Shown: positions 25,877 through 34,375, numbered from the stretch's first letter. The stretch: DNA of 64,000 bases from GCA-2731375 sp964590195 (GCA_964590195.1 CAZPWJ010000003.1:1-64000), one strand, 5' to 3'. Notes: generated by a model not told the origin, from the letters alone. Numbers and translations are program-made.

Positions 25877-26902
25877 ATGTTCACCTATTTCGCACACCGG
25901 GTGCTGGTGATGATCCCGACCCTGCTGGTGATCTCGGTCATCACCTTTATCATTATCCAGCTGCCGCCCGGCGACTATCTCTCCAATCAGATGGCGGAAA
26001 TGATCGCCTCGGGTGACCGGGCGGCGTTGGAAAAGCTGGCCTTTCTGCGCCAGGAATTCGGCCTGGATAAACCGATGTTGGAGCAATATGCCGTCTGGCT
26101 TGGCATCTGGCCCGGCGGCAATGGCTTTTCCGGCATCCTGCAGGGCGACCTGGGCTGGTCCTTTGAATACAATCTGCCCGTGGACGAGGTGGTCGGCGAC
26201 CGCCTGTTCCTCTCGCTGGTTTTGAACTTCACCACCATGCTGTTCGTTTACGCCGTATCCTTTCCCATCGGGGTCTACACGGCGGTGCGGCAATACAGCG
26301 TCGGCGACCATGTCATGACTTTCGTTGGCTACATCGGCCTGGCGACACCGAATTTCCTGCTCGCCCTGATCCTGTTGTTCCTGGCGAAGAAGCATTTCGG
26401 CGTCTCCATCGGCGGTTTGATGGACGAACAGTTCATTGATCAGGATATGTCGTGGGGCAAGTTCGTTTCGATCTGCGAACACATGGTGGTGCCGGTTATC
26501 GTCATCGGCACTTCCGGCACGGCGGGGATGATCCGCCGCCTGCGCGCCAATCTGCTGGACGAATTACAGAAGCAATATGTCGTCACGGCCCGGGCCAAGG
26601 GCCTGAAAAACCGTACGCTGCTGTTGAAATATCCCCTGCGCATGGCGCTCAATCCGTTCGTCGCCGATATCGGCAACCTGCTGCCGCAGATGATATCGGG
26701 TTCGGCCATCGTCGCCGTTGTGATGAGCCTGCCAACGTCCGGGCCGATGCTTGTCAGCGCCCTGCAAAGCCAGGATCAATATCTGGCCGGCTCGTTCCTG
26801 CTGTTCCTGGCCGCACTAACGGTGATCGGTATGTTCGTGTCCGACCTGGCGCTTGCCGCCCTTGATCCGCGTATCCGTCTTGGTTCGGAGGCGGCGAAAT
26901 GA
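25877..26902 (+). CDS. ABC transporter permease, oligopeptide type (YejB-like)
   Basis: About 341 residues. FTYFAHRVLVMIPTLLVISVI forms the first membrane helix, an extended periplasmic loop follows (FGLDKPMLEQYAVWLG), then five further helices. The cytoplasmic EAA loop that contacts the ATPase reads QYVVTARAKGLKNRTLLLKYPLR in pieces (VTARAKGLKN). I use the ATG at 25877, which begins the typical helix; an in-frame ATG at 25838 would overlap the SBP stop and add a charged, unlikely leader. It overlaps the second permease by 4 bases. Confidence 0.92.
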   Translation: MFTYFAHRVLVMIPTLLVISVITFIIIQLPPGDYLSNQMAEMIASGDRAALEKLAFLRQEFGLDKPMLEQYAVWLGIWPGGNGFSGILQGDLGWSFEYNLPVDEVVGDRLFLSLVLNFTTMLFVYAVSFPIGVYTAVRQYSVGDHVMTFVGYIGLATPNFLLALILLFLAKKHFGVSIGGLMDEQFIDQDMSWGKFVSICEHMVVPVIVIGTSGTAGMIRRLRANLLDELQKQYVVTARAKGLKNRTLLLKYPLRMALNPFVADIGNLLPQMISGSAIVAVVMSLPTSGPMLVSALQSQDQYLAGSFLLFLAALTVIGMFVSDLALAALDPRIRLGSEAAK

Positions 26903-28095
26903 GTACTCACGACGGGCGCGAAGATCAGCAACGGCACTGGGTATCCGACGCACCGTTCAACCCGCATACAATCGAGCGCCTGACCAAGGAGCAGGAACGC
27001 TTCTTCATGGCCTCGCAATGGAAATTGATGTGGTGGAAGTTGCGTCGCCATCCCCTGGCCGTGGCTTCGATGATTTTCCTGGCCATCGTTTATGTCTCGA
27101 TCCTGATGGTGGAGTGGGTGGCACCCTACCCATTGGCCAAGCGCAACGCCAAGTTCATCTATGCGCCGCCGCAGATGGTGCACCTGATCCATGACGGCGA
27201 GTTCATCGGGCCCTTCGTCTATGGCTACAAAGTCACCCGCGACATCAAGCGGATGAAGCGGATCTATACCGTGGACGAGACCAAGGTGCAGCCGATCCGC
27301 TTTTTCTGTCAGGGCGCGGGCTATAAATTCTGGGGCATGTGGCGCATGAAGTTCCATTTCTTCTGCCCCTCGAAGGAAAAAGTCGGCAAGCGCACCGTGC
27401 GCGGCACGCTATTTTTGTTCGGCACCGACCGCCTGGGCCGGGATCTGTTCAGCCGCATCGTCTATGGCGCGCGCATATCCCTGACCGTTGGTCTGATCGG
27501 CATCACCGTCAGTTTCGCCATCGGCCTGACCCTGGGCGGCATGGCCGGTTATTACGGCGGCTGGGTGGACAATGTTGTCCAGCGCCTGATCGAGATGCTG
27601 CGCTCGTTTCCGGAACTGCCGCTTTGGATGGCGCTGTCGGCGGCCCTGCCCGTGACCTGGAGCCCGATCGGGGTTTTCTTTGGCATCACTATTATTCTGG
27701 CGCTATTGGACTGGCCCGGCCTGGCCCGCGCCGTCAGATCGAAATTGCTGGCCCTGCGCGAGGAAGACTTCGCCACCGCCGCGACGTTGATGGGCGCCAG
27801 CCCGGCGCGGGTGATCGGGCGGCATCTGCTGCCCAATTTCATGAGCCATTTGATCGCCAGCCTGACGCTTTCCATTCCCTCGATGATTCTGGCGGAAACG
27901 GCCCTGTCGTTCCTAGGCTTGGGCCTGCGCCCGCCGATCACGTCGTGGGGCGTATTGCTGAACGAAGCCCAGAACATCAACGCCGTGGCCACCTATCCCT
28001 GGCTGATTTTCCCCATGCTGCCCGTGGTCCTGATCGTCCTGGCCTTCAACTTCTTCGGCGACGGCCTGAGAGACGCGGCGGATCCGTATAAGTAG
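26899..28095 (+). CDS. ABC transporter permease, oligopeptide type (YejE-like)
   Basis: 398 residues. A cytoplasmic leader with LTKEQERFFMASQWKLMWWK precedes the first helix (about 56-75), then a long periplasmic region of about 110 residues (TRDIKRMKRIYTVDETK) typical of YejE-type subunits, then GTDRLGRDLFSRIVYG and five helices. The EAA loop is DFATAATLMGASPARVIGRH in pieces (ATLMGASPAR). It is the last gene of the importer; the HigBA operon converges on it 26 bases later, and no clear terminator is seen between them. Confidence 0.92.
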   Translation: MSTHDGREDQQRHWVSDAPFNPHTIERLTKEQERFFMASQWKLMWWKLRRHPLAVASMIFLAIVYVSILMVEWVAPYPLAKRNAKFIYAPPQMVHLIHDGEFIGPFVYGYKVTRDIKRMKRIYTVDETKVQPIRFFCQGAGYKFWGMWRMKFHFFCPSKEKVGKRTVRGTLFLFGTDRLGRDLFSRIVYGARISLTVGLIGITVSFAIGLTLGGMAGYYGGWVDNVVQRLIEMLRSFPELPLWMALSAALPVTWSPIGVFFGITIILALLDWPGLARAVRSKLLALREEDFATAATLMGASPARVIGRHLLPNFMSHLIASLTLSIPSMILAETALSFLGLGLRPPITSWGVLLNEAQNINAVATYPWLIFPMLPVVLIVLAFNFFGDGLRDAADPYK

Positions 28096-28120
28096 ATTAC
28101 CTACACATTTGGATCACACC

Positions 28121-28417
28121 TTAAGCCGATACCTTGACCGGGCATGTTGGCAAGGCTTCAATACTTACCCCCGCCGCTTTTTGCGCGGCAACGAGTTCGA
28201 ATTGCGTTTGTAAATTCATCCAGAATTGCGGGTCCGTCTTGAACCAATGGCCGAGCCTGAGCGCGGTGTCGCCCGTGACCGAGCGCTTGCCGTTTATAAT
28301 CTGGCTCAGGCGACCGGCGGGTACATCAATCTGCCGCGCCAGTTCCGTGGGCGAAATGCCAAGTTCTTCCAATTCTTCCTTTAGAATCTCGCCTGGATGG
28401 GCGGCATGTTGCAACAT
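28121..28417 (-). CDS. higA: HigA-family antitoxin (XRE helix-turn-helix)
   Basis: 98 residues. The HPGEILKEELEELGIS opening is the hallmark of HigA/VapI antitoxins, and the helix-turn-helix covers about 20-60 (TELARQIDVPAGRLSQIINGKR). It binds and neutralises HigB and represses the pair's promoter. It follows the toxin gene by 17 bases, the reversed toxin-first order typical of higBA. A palindrome upstream of higB is the likely operator. Confidence 0.93.
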   Translation of the reverse strand: MLQHAAHPGEILKEELEELGISPTELARQIDVPAGRLSQIINGKRSVTGDTALRLGHWFKTDPQFWMNLQTQFELVAAQKAAGVSIEALPTCPVKVSA

Positions 28418-28434
28418 GGTCTATCTCCAATTCT

Positions 28435-28719
28435 TTAGTGATAGTCGGCTATCTCGACATTGAACGGCCCCGGTGATCCGCTTGGCCACTCAAAACAGAT
28501 CCGCCATTGCCGATTGATCCGGATGCTGTATTGGCCATGGCGATCGCCGCCGAGCGCTTCAAGGCGGTTGCTACGCACGCCGCGAAGATCCTCGAGCGAT
28601 GTCGCCGCATGTAAGACGGCCAGACGACGACCGGCCTGTTCGGCGAAACCCTGGAAACTTCTGACGAAGATTCCACGGGCAAAGTTCTCGGTCTTTCGGT
28701 CGCGATAACCAACAATCAT
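28435..28719 (-). CDS. higB: HigB-family toxin, RelE-like mRNA interferase
   Basis: 94 residues of the RelE/HigB fold. RRLAVLHAATSLEDLRGVRSNRLEALGGD, read here in parts (LHAATSLEDL, SNRLEALGGD), and the ending QYSIRINRQWRICFEW are the family's conserved blocks; the R-I-N-x-Q-W-R-I-C-F motif carries catalytic Arg. It would cut mRNA on the ribosome when HigA is degraded. Intact and in frame, so it looks functional. It may have been acquired as a small module between the importer and the DUF1028 gene. Confidence 0.93.
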   Translation of the reverse strand: MIVGYRDRKTENFARGIFVRSFQGFAEQAGRRLAVLHAATSLEDLRGVRSNRLEALGGDRHGQYSIRINRQWRICFEWPSGSPGPFNVEIADYH

Positions 28720-28739
28720 TTGTAGTTACCGTAGCACAA

Positions 28740-28756
28740 TATACGCTGTACGTATA
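28740..28756 (-). promoter_or_regulatory. candidate HigA operator upstream of higB
   Basis: A perfect inverted repeat TATACG-N5-CGTATA (17 bp) ends 21 bases upstream of the higB start. Autorepressed higBA pairs normally carry such a palindrome over the promoter. A TTGACA lies further upstream at the 3' end of the DUF1028 gene, but no well-spaced -10 is evident, so the promoter itself is uncertain. Confidence 0.5.
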
Positions 28757-28781
28757 GCAAATATTTCGAAAGATGCCGTTG

Positions 28782-29492
28782 TCAATATCCCTCCACCGGC
28801 ACCGCTTCCGATAGGGGTTCGACACGGGCATCGACCTGGCGGTGGACGTAGTATTCGATGGCCGGTTTGTAGAAATCAAACACCCGGCGTAATTCGCCGA
28901 CCGGTTCTTCGTGGGCGTCGACGCGCAAATCAACGCGGGCGTATTCCTTGTCTTCGTATACCAGGATCGCGGCCGAGCGCTGGCCGCCTTTTTGGCCGCC
29001 GGCATCGCGGCCGGCTTCAATGGCGGCCATCAGGCGGTCCTCGATCTCATCGTCCGGGTTGGCGTTGTAGCCGTCCTCGATGGCGGTCAGGATATGTTCG
29101 CCTTGCAGGACATTACCCAGGGCGATGAAATTCTCCCCCACATGATGGCCGGCCCAGTCCCGGTTCTGGCTGCCGGTGCGGGCGGCGGCGAAGCCGTCGT
29201 CGTCGATCACGCCCAGTTGGCGGTATTCATGATAGGGATCGCCCATGACCAGCTGTTCGATCACGCCCTGGGCCTTGTAGCCGGTTTGCAACAGACGCTG
29301 GGCCATCAGACCCAGGCGTTTGTCGGCGATGGCCATGATCGCCACCGCGCCCTGGCGGGGCTGCACGAACGGCACCCGCGCGCCCACGGCCAGCGACCGC
29401 GTCGCGGTGGCGATGCCTAGGCGCTTGCTTTTGGGGCAGTGGGCGATGGCGGTGAAGGTATGGAAATTCGGTCCTGGCGGCTGCGGCAACAT
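28782..29492 (-). CDS. DUF1028 family protein (predicted Ntn-type hydrolase)
   Basis: 236 residues. The family's opening is clear: HTFTAIAHCPKSKRLGIATATRSLAVGARVPFVQP, recognisable from GIATATRSLAVGARVPF, followed by the GQNRDWAGHHVGENFIALGN-like block (here QNRDWAGHHVGENF). DUF1028 proteins are related to Ntn hydrolases and are of unproven function, often found with peptide or amidase genes. The C-terminal part (IEAGRDAGGQKGGQRSAAILV) matches the family. It lies upstream of higBA on the same strand, but the pair has its own operator. Confidence 0.88.
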   Translation of the reverse strand: MLPQPPGPNFHTFTAIAHCPKSKRLGIATATRSLAVGARVPFVQPRQGAVAIMAIADKRLGLMAQRLLQTGYKAQGVIEQLVMGDPYHEYRQLGVIDDDGFAAARTGSQNRDWAGHHVGENFIALGNVLQGEHILTAIEDGYNANPDDEIEDRLMAAIEAGRDAGGQKGGQRSAAILVYEDKEYARVDLRVDAHEEPVGELRRVFDFYKPAIEYYVHRQVDARVEPLSEAVPVEGY

Positions 29493-29621
29493 ACGGCATC
29501 TCCCGGCAATGATTGTTTGGCATCAGCCTAGCGGCTTTCCAGGCAGGTGGTCAGTTCTTTTTCCGTGGCAAGATGTCCATGCTTATAATGGAGCCGGGAT
29601 AGAGATTGGCCGGAAGAGCAC

Positions 29622-29918
29622 ATGGACGGGAAAAGCGGCGGCATGTTTGTCGACCCTGTTTTTAAATTTCTGGATCTGCTGGGACAGTATCCGACGAGCT
29701 TTGTTCAGTTGCTCGCGGCGTCCAGCCTGGGCCTGGGCCTGATCGGCTTTCTCACCTGGCTGGACAAGCGCCGGCCGAGAAAGTTGCAGTTCGCGGTGAA
29801 GCATAATCCCGTGAAGCTGCTTTGGCCGTTCGAAATCCTTGCTCTGGTCATTCTCGTCGAATGGTTCGCCCTGCTTACCATCGGCGAGGGCATGGACCTG
29901 CCGCAGCGTTTACCCTGA
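29622..29918 (+). CDS. small two-helix membrane protein, unknown function
   Basis: 98 residues with two hydrophobic segments (about 28-47, FVQLLAASSLGLGLIGFL; about 69-88, FEILALVILVEWFALLTIG) separated by a strongly basic loop (DKRRPRKLQFAVKHNPVK), which would face the cytoplasm. No family is recognised. It precedes the radical SAM gene by 87 bases on the same strand and could be co-transcribed, but there is no overlap to prove it. Confidence 0.6.
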   Translation: MDGKSGGMFVDPVFKFLDLLGQYPTSFVQLLAASSLGLGLIGFLTWLDKRRPRKLQFAVKHNPVKLLWPFEILALVILVEWFALLTIGEGMDLPQRLP

Positions 29919-30005
29919 CAGCCGGAAAGCAAGAAAGCGATTTTCACGGCGGGGCGTTTTAGCTACCCTGCCGTGACAAAATAAAAAATCAGGGAACGTC
30001 ACGCC

Positions 30006-30962
30006 ATGAATTCAAAATCGAGCAGCGCCGCGCCATTGCGCGAACCAACCGATTTTGGCGACGGCGACTATCACAGCGCTCTGGTCAATGTCACCAATGT
30101 CTGCAATCTGGATTGCAGCCATTGCTTTGTCTTTCGCGCCGATAACCCGAACAGCCCCCGGGACAAGATGGACGACCGTACCATGCTGCACCAGCTCGAG
30201 GTGCTGCGCGACAAACACAATATCAAGGCCATGCTGTTCATGGGCGGGGAGCCGATGATCCGCAAGGATCTGGTCATGCAAGCGGTCAAGCTGTTTGAAA
30301 ATCCTTCCATCGTGACCAACGGCACCTATGGCATCCCTTCCCTGCCCGGCGGCCTGGTGACGGTGTCCCTGGATGGGCCCGAAGCCCTGAACGATGACAT
30401 GCGCGGGCCCGGTGTTTTTCAAAAGGTAAAAGAGGCCATCGCCAACCGTGACCGGGACGACGGCACCATTCTGATGCTGCAAATGACCGTGACCAAGCTG
30501 AATGACCATAGCATCGCGGAATTTGTCGAGGTGGTGAAGGACTGGCCCATTGATGGCGTCGCCTTTACGTTCTTCATTCCCATCATTAATGACCAGACCG
30601 GCCTGGCCTGGGACAGCCTGGAGGACCGGGACCAGGCCATCCGCAATGTCATCGCCGTCAAACAGGCCTATCCCGATCTGGTCAAGGCCCAGGTCCCGGC
30701 CCTGGAAATGATGTTCGCCGACGTTTGCCAAAAACATACCGGCGATCTGAAGGGGCAATGCGTGAATATCGACATCCTGCCGCTTTATCTGGGCAAGAAC
30801 GGCGCCTTCGAGCGGCCGGAATGCTGCTACGGCAACGAAGCCGATTGCGCCCGCTGCGGTTCGTACAGCCTGTTCAATACGGTCTATCACCGCGAAGTGT
30901 TGGGACAAAAAGACTATAACCGCCGCACACAGAGAAAAGCCGCCGGCCGATCACCGGATTAG
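30006..30962 (+). CDS. radical SAM protein with C-terminal cysteine cluster
   Basis: 318 residues. The radical SAM motif C-N-L-D-C-S-H-C (Cys33, 37, 40) and the glycine-rich MGGEPM (about 79-84) are in place. Near the C-terminus lies ECCYGNEADCARC (Cys273, 274, 281, 284), likely ligands of an auxiliary Fe-S cluster, similar in style to SPASM/twitch proteins that modify peptides or other small substrates. No precursor peptide gene is obvious nearby. It has a ribosome site (CAGGGAA) before the ATG. Substrate unknown. Confidence 0.86.
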   Translation: MNSKSSSAAPLREPTDFGDGDYHSALVNVTNVCNLDCSHCFVFRADNPNSPRDKMDDRTMLHQLEVLRDKHNIKAMLFMGGEPMIRKDLVMQAVKLFENPSIVTNGTYGIPSLPGGLVTVSLDGPEALNDDMRGPGVFQKVKEAIANRDRDDGTILMLQMTVTKLNDHSIAEFVEVVKDWPIDGVAFTFFIPIINDQTGLAWDSLEDRDQAIRNVIAVKQAYPDLVKAQVPALEMMFADVCQKHTGDLKGQCVNIDILPLYLGKNGAFERPECCYGNEADCARCGSYSLFNTVYHREVLGQKDYNRRTQRKAAGRSPD

Positions 30963-31044
30963 TGACCTGCGACAAAAAGGATGTCGATTGCATCTGTTGC
31001 CGGGCGGCTGAACTTCGTATGATCGGGTCAGGAACCTCAACCAT

Positions 31045-31063
31045 GCGCCATTATTCATGGCGC
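31045..31063. promoter_or_regulatory. inverted repeat upstream of the SDR gene
   Basis: A perfect palindrome GCGCCAT-TATTC-ATGGCGC ends 38 bases before the SDR start and could be an operator. No clear -10/-35 pair is seen around it. Confidence 0.3.
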
Positions 31064-31100
31064 GCCATCGACAAAGAGTTATTTCAAGGGAGAGTTATCA

Positions 31101-32000
31101 ATGGCAAATCTATGTGAAGGCCGCGTGGCCATCGTCACGGGCGCCGCGCGCGGCGTGGGCAAGGAAAATGCACTATTGCTGGCCAAGGAAGGCGCCAAGG
31201 TGGTGGTCAACGATCTGGGCGGCGCCGTTGACGGCTCTGGCGCGGACAAGACTCCGGCCCAGGAAGTGGCCGACGAAATCATCGCGGCTGGCGGTGAGGC
31301 CGTGGTCAACGGCGATGACGTCTCCAGCTGGGACGGCGCCAAGAACATGATCGACCAGGCCATCGATACCTATGGAAAGCTGGACATTCTGGTCAATAAT
31401 GCCGGCATCCTGCGCGACCGCATGTTGGTCAATATGACGGAAGAAGAATGGGATTCGGTGATCCAGGTGCACTTGAAAGGCACCTTCGCGCCGGCCCGCC
31501 ATGCCGCCGCCTATTGGCGCGGCAAGTCCAAGGAAACCGATGGTCCGGTGGATGGCCGTATCATCAACACCACCTCGACCTCCGGCATCTACGGCAACAT
31601 TGGCCAGACCAACTATGGCGCCGCCAAGGCCGGTATCGCCGCCTTTACCATCATCGCGGCGCGGGAATTGCGCCGCATCGGCGTTACCGTCAATGCCATT
31701 TCGCCCTCCGCCTACACCCGGATGACCGATAGCCTGCGCGAGTACACCGAGGAAGATATAGCGGTTCGGCATCCGCGCTGGGTAGCGCCGACGGTGGTCT
31801 ATCTGGCCAGTTCCGAGGCGCATGATATCTCCGGCCGCATCATTCAGGCTGGCGCCGGCATGGTCGCGGTCTGTGAAGGCTGGCGCCGCGGCGCCGAGGT
31901 TGATCAGGTCGCCGATCCGTCGGAGCTGGGCCCGATGATCCGCGAGATGTGCGAAAAGGCACGCAAGAACTCCGGCATGGACGGCATGGAACTCGACTAG
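31101..32000 (+). CDS. SDR family 3-hydroxyacyl-CoA dehydrogenase-like oxidoreductase
   Basis: 299 residues. The cofactor motif VTGAARGVGKENALLLAKEGAKVVVNDLGG (in part TGAARGVGKE) is at about 11-20, NNAG near 96, and Ser-Tyr-Lys in TTSTSGIYGN and NYGAAKAG. The VVNDLGG block resembles the hydroxyacyl-CoA dehydrogenase domain of peroxisomal multifunctional enzyme 2, so a (3R)-hydroxyacyl-CoA substrate is plausible. The C-terminal 50 residues extend beyond a minimal SDR. The ribosome site is AGGGAGAG. A strong terminator follows at 32105. Confidence 0.88.
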   Translation: MANLCEGRVAIVTGAARGVGKENALLLAKEGAKVVVNDLGGAVDGSGADKTPAQEVADEIIAAGGEAVVNGDDVSSWDGAKNMIDQAIDTYGKLDILVNNAGILRDRMLVNMTEEEWDSVIQVHLKGTFAPARHAAAYWRGKSKETDGPVDGRIINTTSTSGIYGNIGQTNYGAAKAGIAAFTIIAARELRRIGVTVNAISPSAYTRMTDSLREYTEEDIAVRHPRWVAPTVVYLASSEAHDISGRIIQAGAGMVAVCEGWRRGAEVDQVADPSELGPMIREMCEKARKNSGMDGMELD

Positions 32001-32009
32001 TTTTTGAGT

Positions 32010-32078
32010 TCACGCAGATGCGCTAATGCGCATCGCTCCACATGGGCGGCGCAGTAGCGCCGGGCCGCCGTCGCGGCC
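32010..32078 (-). repeat. triple-hairpin intergenic repeat, copy 2
   Basis: On the minus strand this carries the 24-base core (32055-32078) identical to copy 1 at 7002. It folds as GGCCGC-GACG-GCGGCC, then GGCGC-TACT-GCGCC (one base better paired than copy 1), then the palindrome GATGCGC-TAAT-GCGCATC (32017-32034). The third stem differs in sequence from copy 1, yet both copies keep a stem there. It sits between convergent genes. Confidence 0.55.
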
Positions 32079-32104
32079 TTGATCCGTTGGACTGCTAGCT
32101 TGAG

Positions 32105-32134
32105 GGGGGTCATCATTTTGATGGCCCCCTTTTT
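32105..32134 (+). terminator. rho-independent terminator after the SDR gene
   Basis: A 10-bp stem, GGGGGTCATC against GATGGCCCCC with one G-U pair, encloses an ATTTT loop and is followed by five T residues on the plus strand. The reverse strand lacks a T tract, so it serves only the SDR transcript, 105 bases after its stop. Confidence 0.85.
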
Positions 32135-32150
32135 CCTTCGGGATTGGCCC

Positions 32151-33527
32151 TCAGGGCAACAGCACCACAAGGTCGACCGGTTCGCCGACGCCATCGACAG
32201 GGTGCGCCGGTCGGGTTTCCAACGGCGCGGGCGGCAGATAACCTTGGTCCTGGGCCAATTTCAGGGTAGCCGCATTGGTCAGAGCGGTGACGTCCTGGAT
32301 CTTGTTGGCTTTTTCCAGTTTGGCGGCCAGATTGACCGGTTCCCCGATCACCGTGAACTCCAAACGCTGGCCATCGCCCACGGCACCGAAAACCAATGGC
32401 CCGGCGGCCACTGAGAAGCCGATCTCCAGGGGCGGATCGCCATCCCGGAGGCGCTGCGCCCGCCATTGCTCCGCCGCCGCACCCAGGGCAGCAATACAAC
32501 GCAAAGCATCCGCCGCATAGGTTTCCGTCGGCAAGGCGGCGCCGAAAGTGGCCATGATGCCATCGCCCATGAATTTGTCGATGCTGCCGCCATGGGCCTG
32601 AATGACGCTGACCATGCGGCCCTGATAATCCGCCAGAAGGGCCATCAGATCGCCGGGGTCCATGCCCATGGCCAAGGGCGTGAAGCCGCGGATATCACAG
32701 AACAGCACGGCGGCCCGGCGGACCTGGCCCTGGCCCGCCTCGACCCGCTGTTCGGCATGTACGATGCGGTCGGCGATTTCCGGCGCGAAGAAACGTTCCA
32801 GGTCATGATGCGCCTGGCCCTCGACCACCGATTGCACCAACAGCCGCCGGGCCCGCCACAAGGCGATGGCCAGAATGGCGGTGGAAAGCAAAATGGTGAT
32901 GATCTTGTCGAATTCGGCACCGATCAGGATCATGTTCGAGGTCATGTAGGCGATATAGTCGCGGGTCACGCCCATATTCGGTTCGCCCGATGTGTAAAGG
33001 GCGTAATACAGCATCAGGGCCCAGCCCAGCGCCGCCGAGCCGCCGGCCAGCAGAACGAAGCCGGCGGAAAAGCGCAGGGCTCGTAAGGCGATGAAAATAA
33101 ACACATACAGCAGGGTCGGCGCCTTCAGATAGAATGCCGCCGGCTGTTCATACTGGATATGAAAGCTCCAGATCAGACCCATCAGCAGGGCCATGTCCAC
33201 CAGCACCGACAGGGCCAGGAACCAGGTGGCGGCATAGCCGCGATAGGCCAGAGCCAGGCGCAGGACGGAAAACGCCAGATAACAGCCCAGGGCGAAAGGC
33301 ACCGGTTCCAGCATTGATGTGGCACCGGCGCTCTTCGGCGTCAGGGCATACAAGCCGGCCCAGGTGACACCAACCAACAGCTGAGCCCAGGCGATCAGGA
33401 TTTCGCTTTGTAACTGATGGCCCCGGATGGCGGCGGCGACGCGCGGCGGCAGTTGTCTGTGGCGGAGCCGCCCCAGATTGCCTTGGCGCAGGCGGTCCAT
33501 GGTGGATTTGCTTTGCTCCGACGCCAA
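32151..33527 (-). CDS. membrane-bound class III adenylate/guanylate cyclase
   Basis: 458 residues: a cytosolic leader, six membrane helices (about 50-240) and a C-terminal cyclase domain (about 260-440). The metal-binding Asp residues are in LFCDIRGF and DKFMGDG; the substrate pair Lys (DKF) and Thr (EFTVIG) suggests ATP rather than GTP. The transition-state Asn is present in VNLAAKL, but Lys replaces the usual Arg three residues after the intervening LAA, so activity may be reduced. It likely makes cAMP. The cyclic nucleotide-binding protein at 11.6 kb is a possible receiver, by inference only. Confidence 0.9.
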   Translation of the reverse strand: MASEQSKSTMDRLRQGNLGRLRHRQLPPRVAAAIRGHQLQSEILIAWAQLLVGVTWAGLYALTPKSAGATSMLEPVPFALGCYLAFSVLRLALAYRGYAATWFLALSVLVDMALLMGLIWSFHIQYEQPAAFYLKAPTLLYVFIFIALRALRFSAGFVLLAGGSAALGWALMLYYALYTSGEPNMGVTRDYIAYMTSNMILIGAEFDKIITILLSTAILAIALWRARRLLVQSVVEGQAHHDLERFFAPEIADRIVHAEQRVEAGQGQVRRAAVLFCDIRGFTPLAMGMDPGDLMALLADYQGRMVSVIQAHGGSIDKFMGDGIMATFGAALPTETYAADALRCIAALGAAAEQWRAQRLRDGDPPLEIGFSVAAGPLVFGAVGDGQRLEFTVIGEPVNLAAKLEKANKIQDVTALTNAATLKLAQDQGYLPPAPLETRPAHPVDGVGEPVDLVVLLP

Positions 33528-33538
33528 CGCCCCGCACC

Positions 33539-34375
33539 CTAACGTTTGCGCAGCCAGAGGCTTGCGGGCAGGCTGTCAGCCTTGCCCGGCAGACGGCCCA
33601 CGGCGGAGGCGGCGACCTGTTCGGCCATGCGGGTGGATACATAGTGCGAGGCAAACAGGATATCGAAGCCGCCGCCGGACAGCATGGGCGCGACGCCCAG
33701 TTGTTCGTTATAGCCGCGCCAGTCCCAGATCAGGGGGTAGTCGTCGGGCAGAAAAATGTCATGAATATGCACCAAAGCGCCCGTCGGCAGGGTGGGTATG
33801 ACCCGGTTGAAGAGGTCATCCACATCGCTGCCGGGCATCAGGATATGGGATGAGTCGATAAACAATATGTCGCCCGCTCCCAGCTCCGCGAAGGTATTCA
33901 GGTCCACCTCTCCCAATGTAGCCTTGACGAATTCAATATCCAGCCGGTCCACATAGCGGCTGGGCTGGGCATCAATGGCGGTAATGTGAGTTGCCAGGGC
34001 GCCGTCGTCCACGGCCCGCTTCATGAAGCGCGTGGAATGCCCCGAACCAACCTCCATAATCCGTTTCGGCGCCTGCCCGCGCACGATGGCATAGGCAGCG
34101 GCGGCATCCAGGGTGGGAAACCAATCCTGTTTCCAGCGGGGGCCGGGGGGTGCCTCGTCGCCCATATTTTGCAGGTCGGTTTCGTAGCGGTCGATTTCCG
34201 CGAGCAGGGCAATGAAGCCGGGTTCCGACGCCGCCATCAATGTCGCCAGGGGTGGATAGGAGGCGTTGCGGCCAGGATCGGGCAGGGTATGGGCGTAGCG
34301 ATAGGGAATAAAGAAGCCGCGCCGGGCCAGCCCCAGCACCGTTAACAGCCCTAATCGCATACTGCGCCTGTGCAT
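33539..34375 (-). CDS. class I SAM-dependent methyltransferase (Methyltransf_24-like)
   Basis: 278 residues. A hydrophobic, basic N-terminus (MRLGLLTVLGLARRGFFIPY) may associate with the membrane. Motif I is RIMEVGSGHSTRFMKRAV (about 108-125); the later DILFIDSSHILMPGSDVD holds the metal- or acceptor-side Asp typical of Methyltransf_24 and cephalosporin hydroxylase-like enzymes that act on sugars. It ends 11 bases upstream of the cyclase start and may share its transcript. The substrate is unknown; a saccharide is plausible. Confidence 0.82.
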   Translation of the reverse strand: MHRRSMRLGLLTVLGLARRGFFIPYRYAHTLPDPGRNASYPPLATLMAASEPGFIALLAEIDRYETDLQNMGDEAPPGPRWKQDWFPTLDAAAAYAIVRGQAPKRIMEVGSGHSTRFMKRAVDDGALATHITAIDAQPSRYVDRLDIEFVKATLGEVDLNTFAELGAGDILFIDSSHILMPGSDVDDLFNRVIPTLPTGALVHIHDIFLPDDYPLIWDWRGYNEQLGVAPMLSGGGFDILFASHYVSTRMAEQVAASAVGRLPGKADSLPASLWLRKR

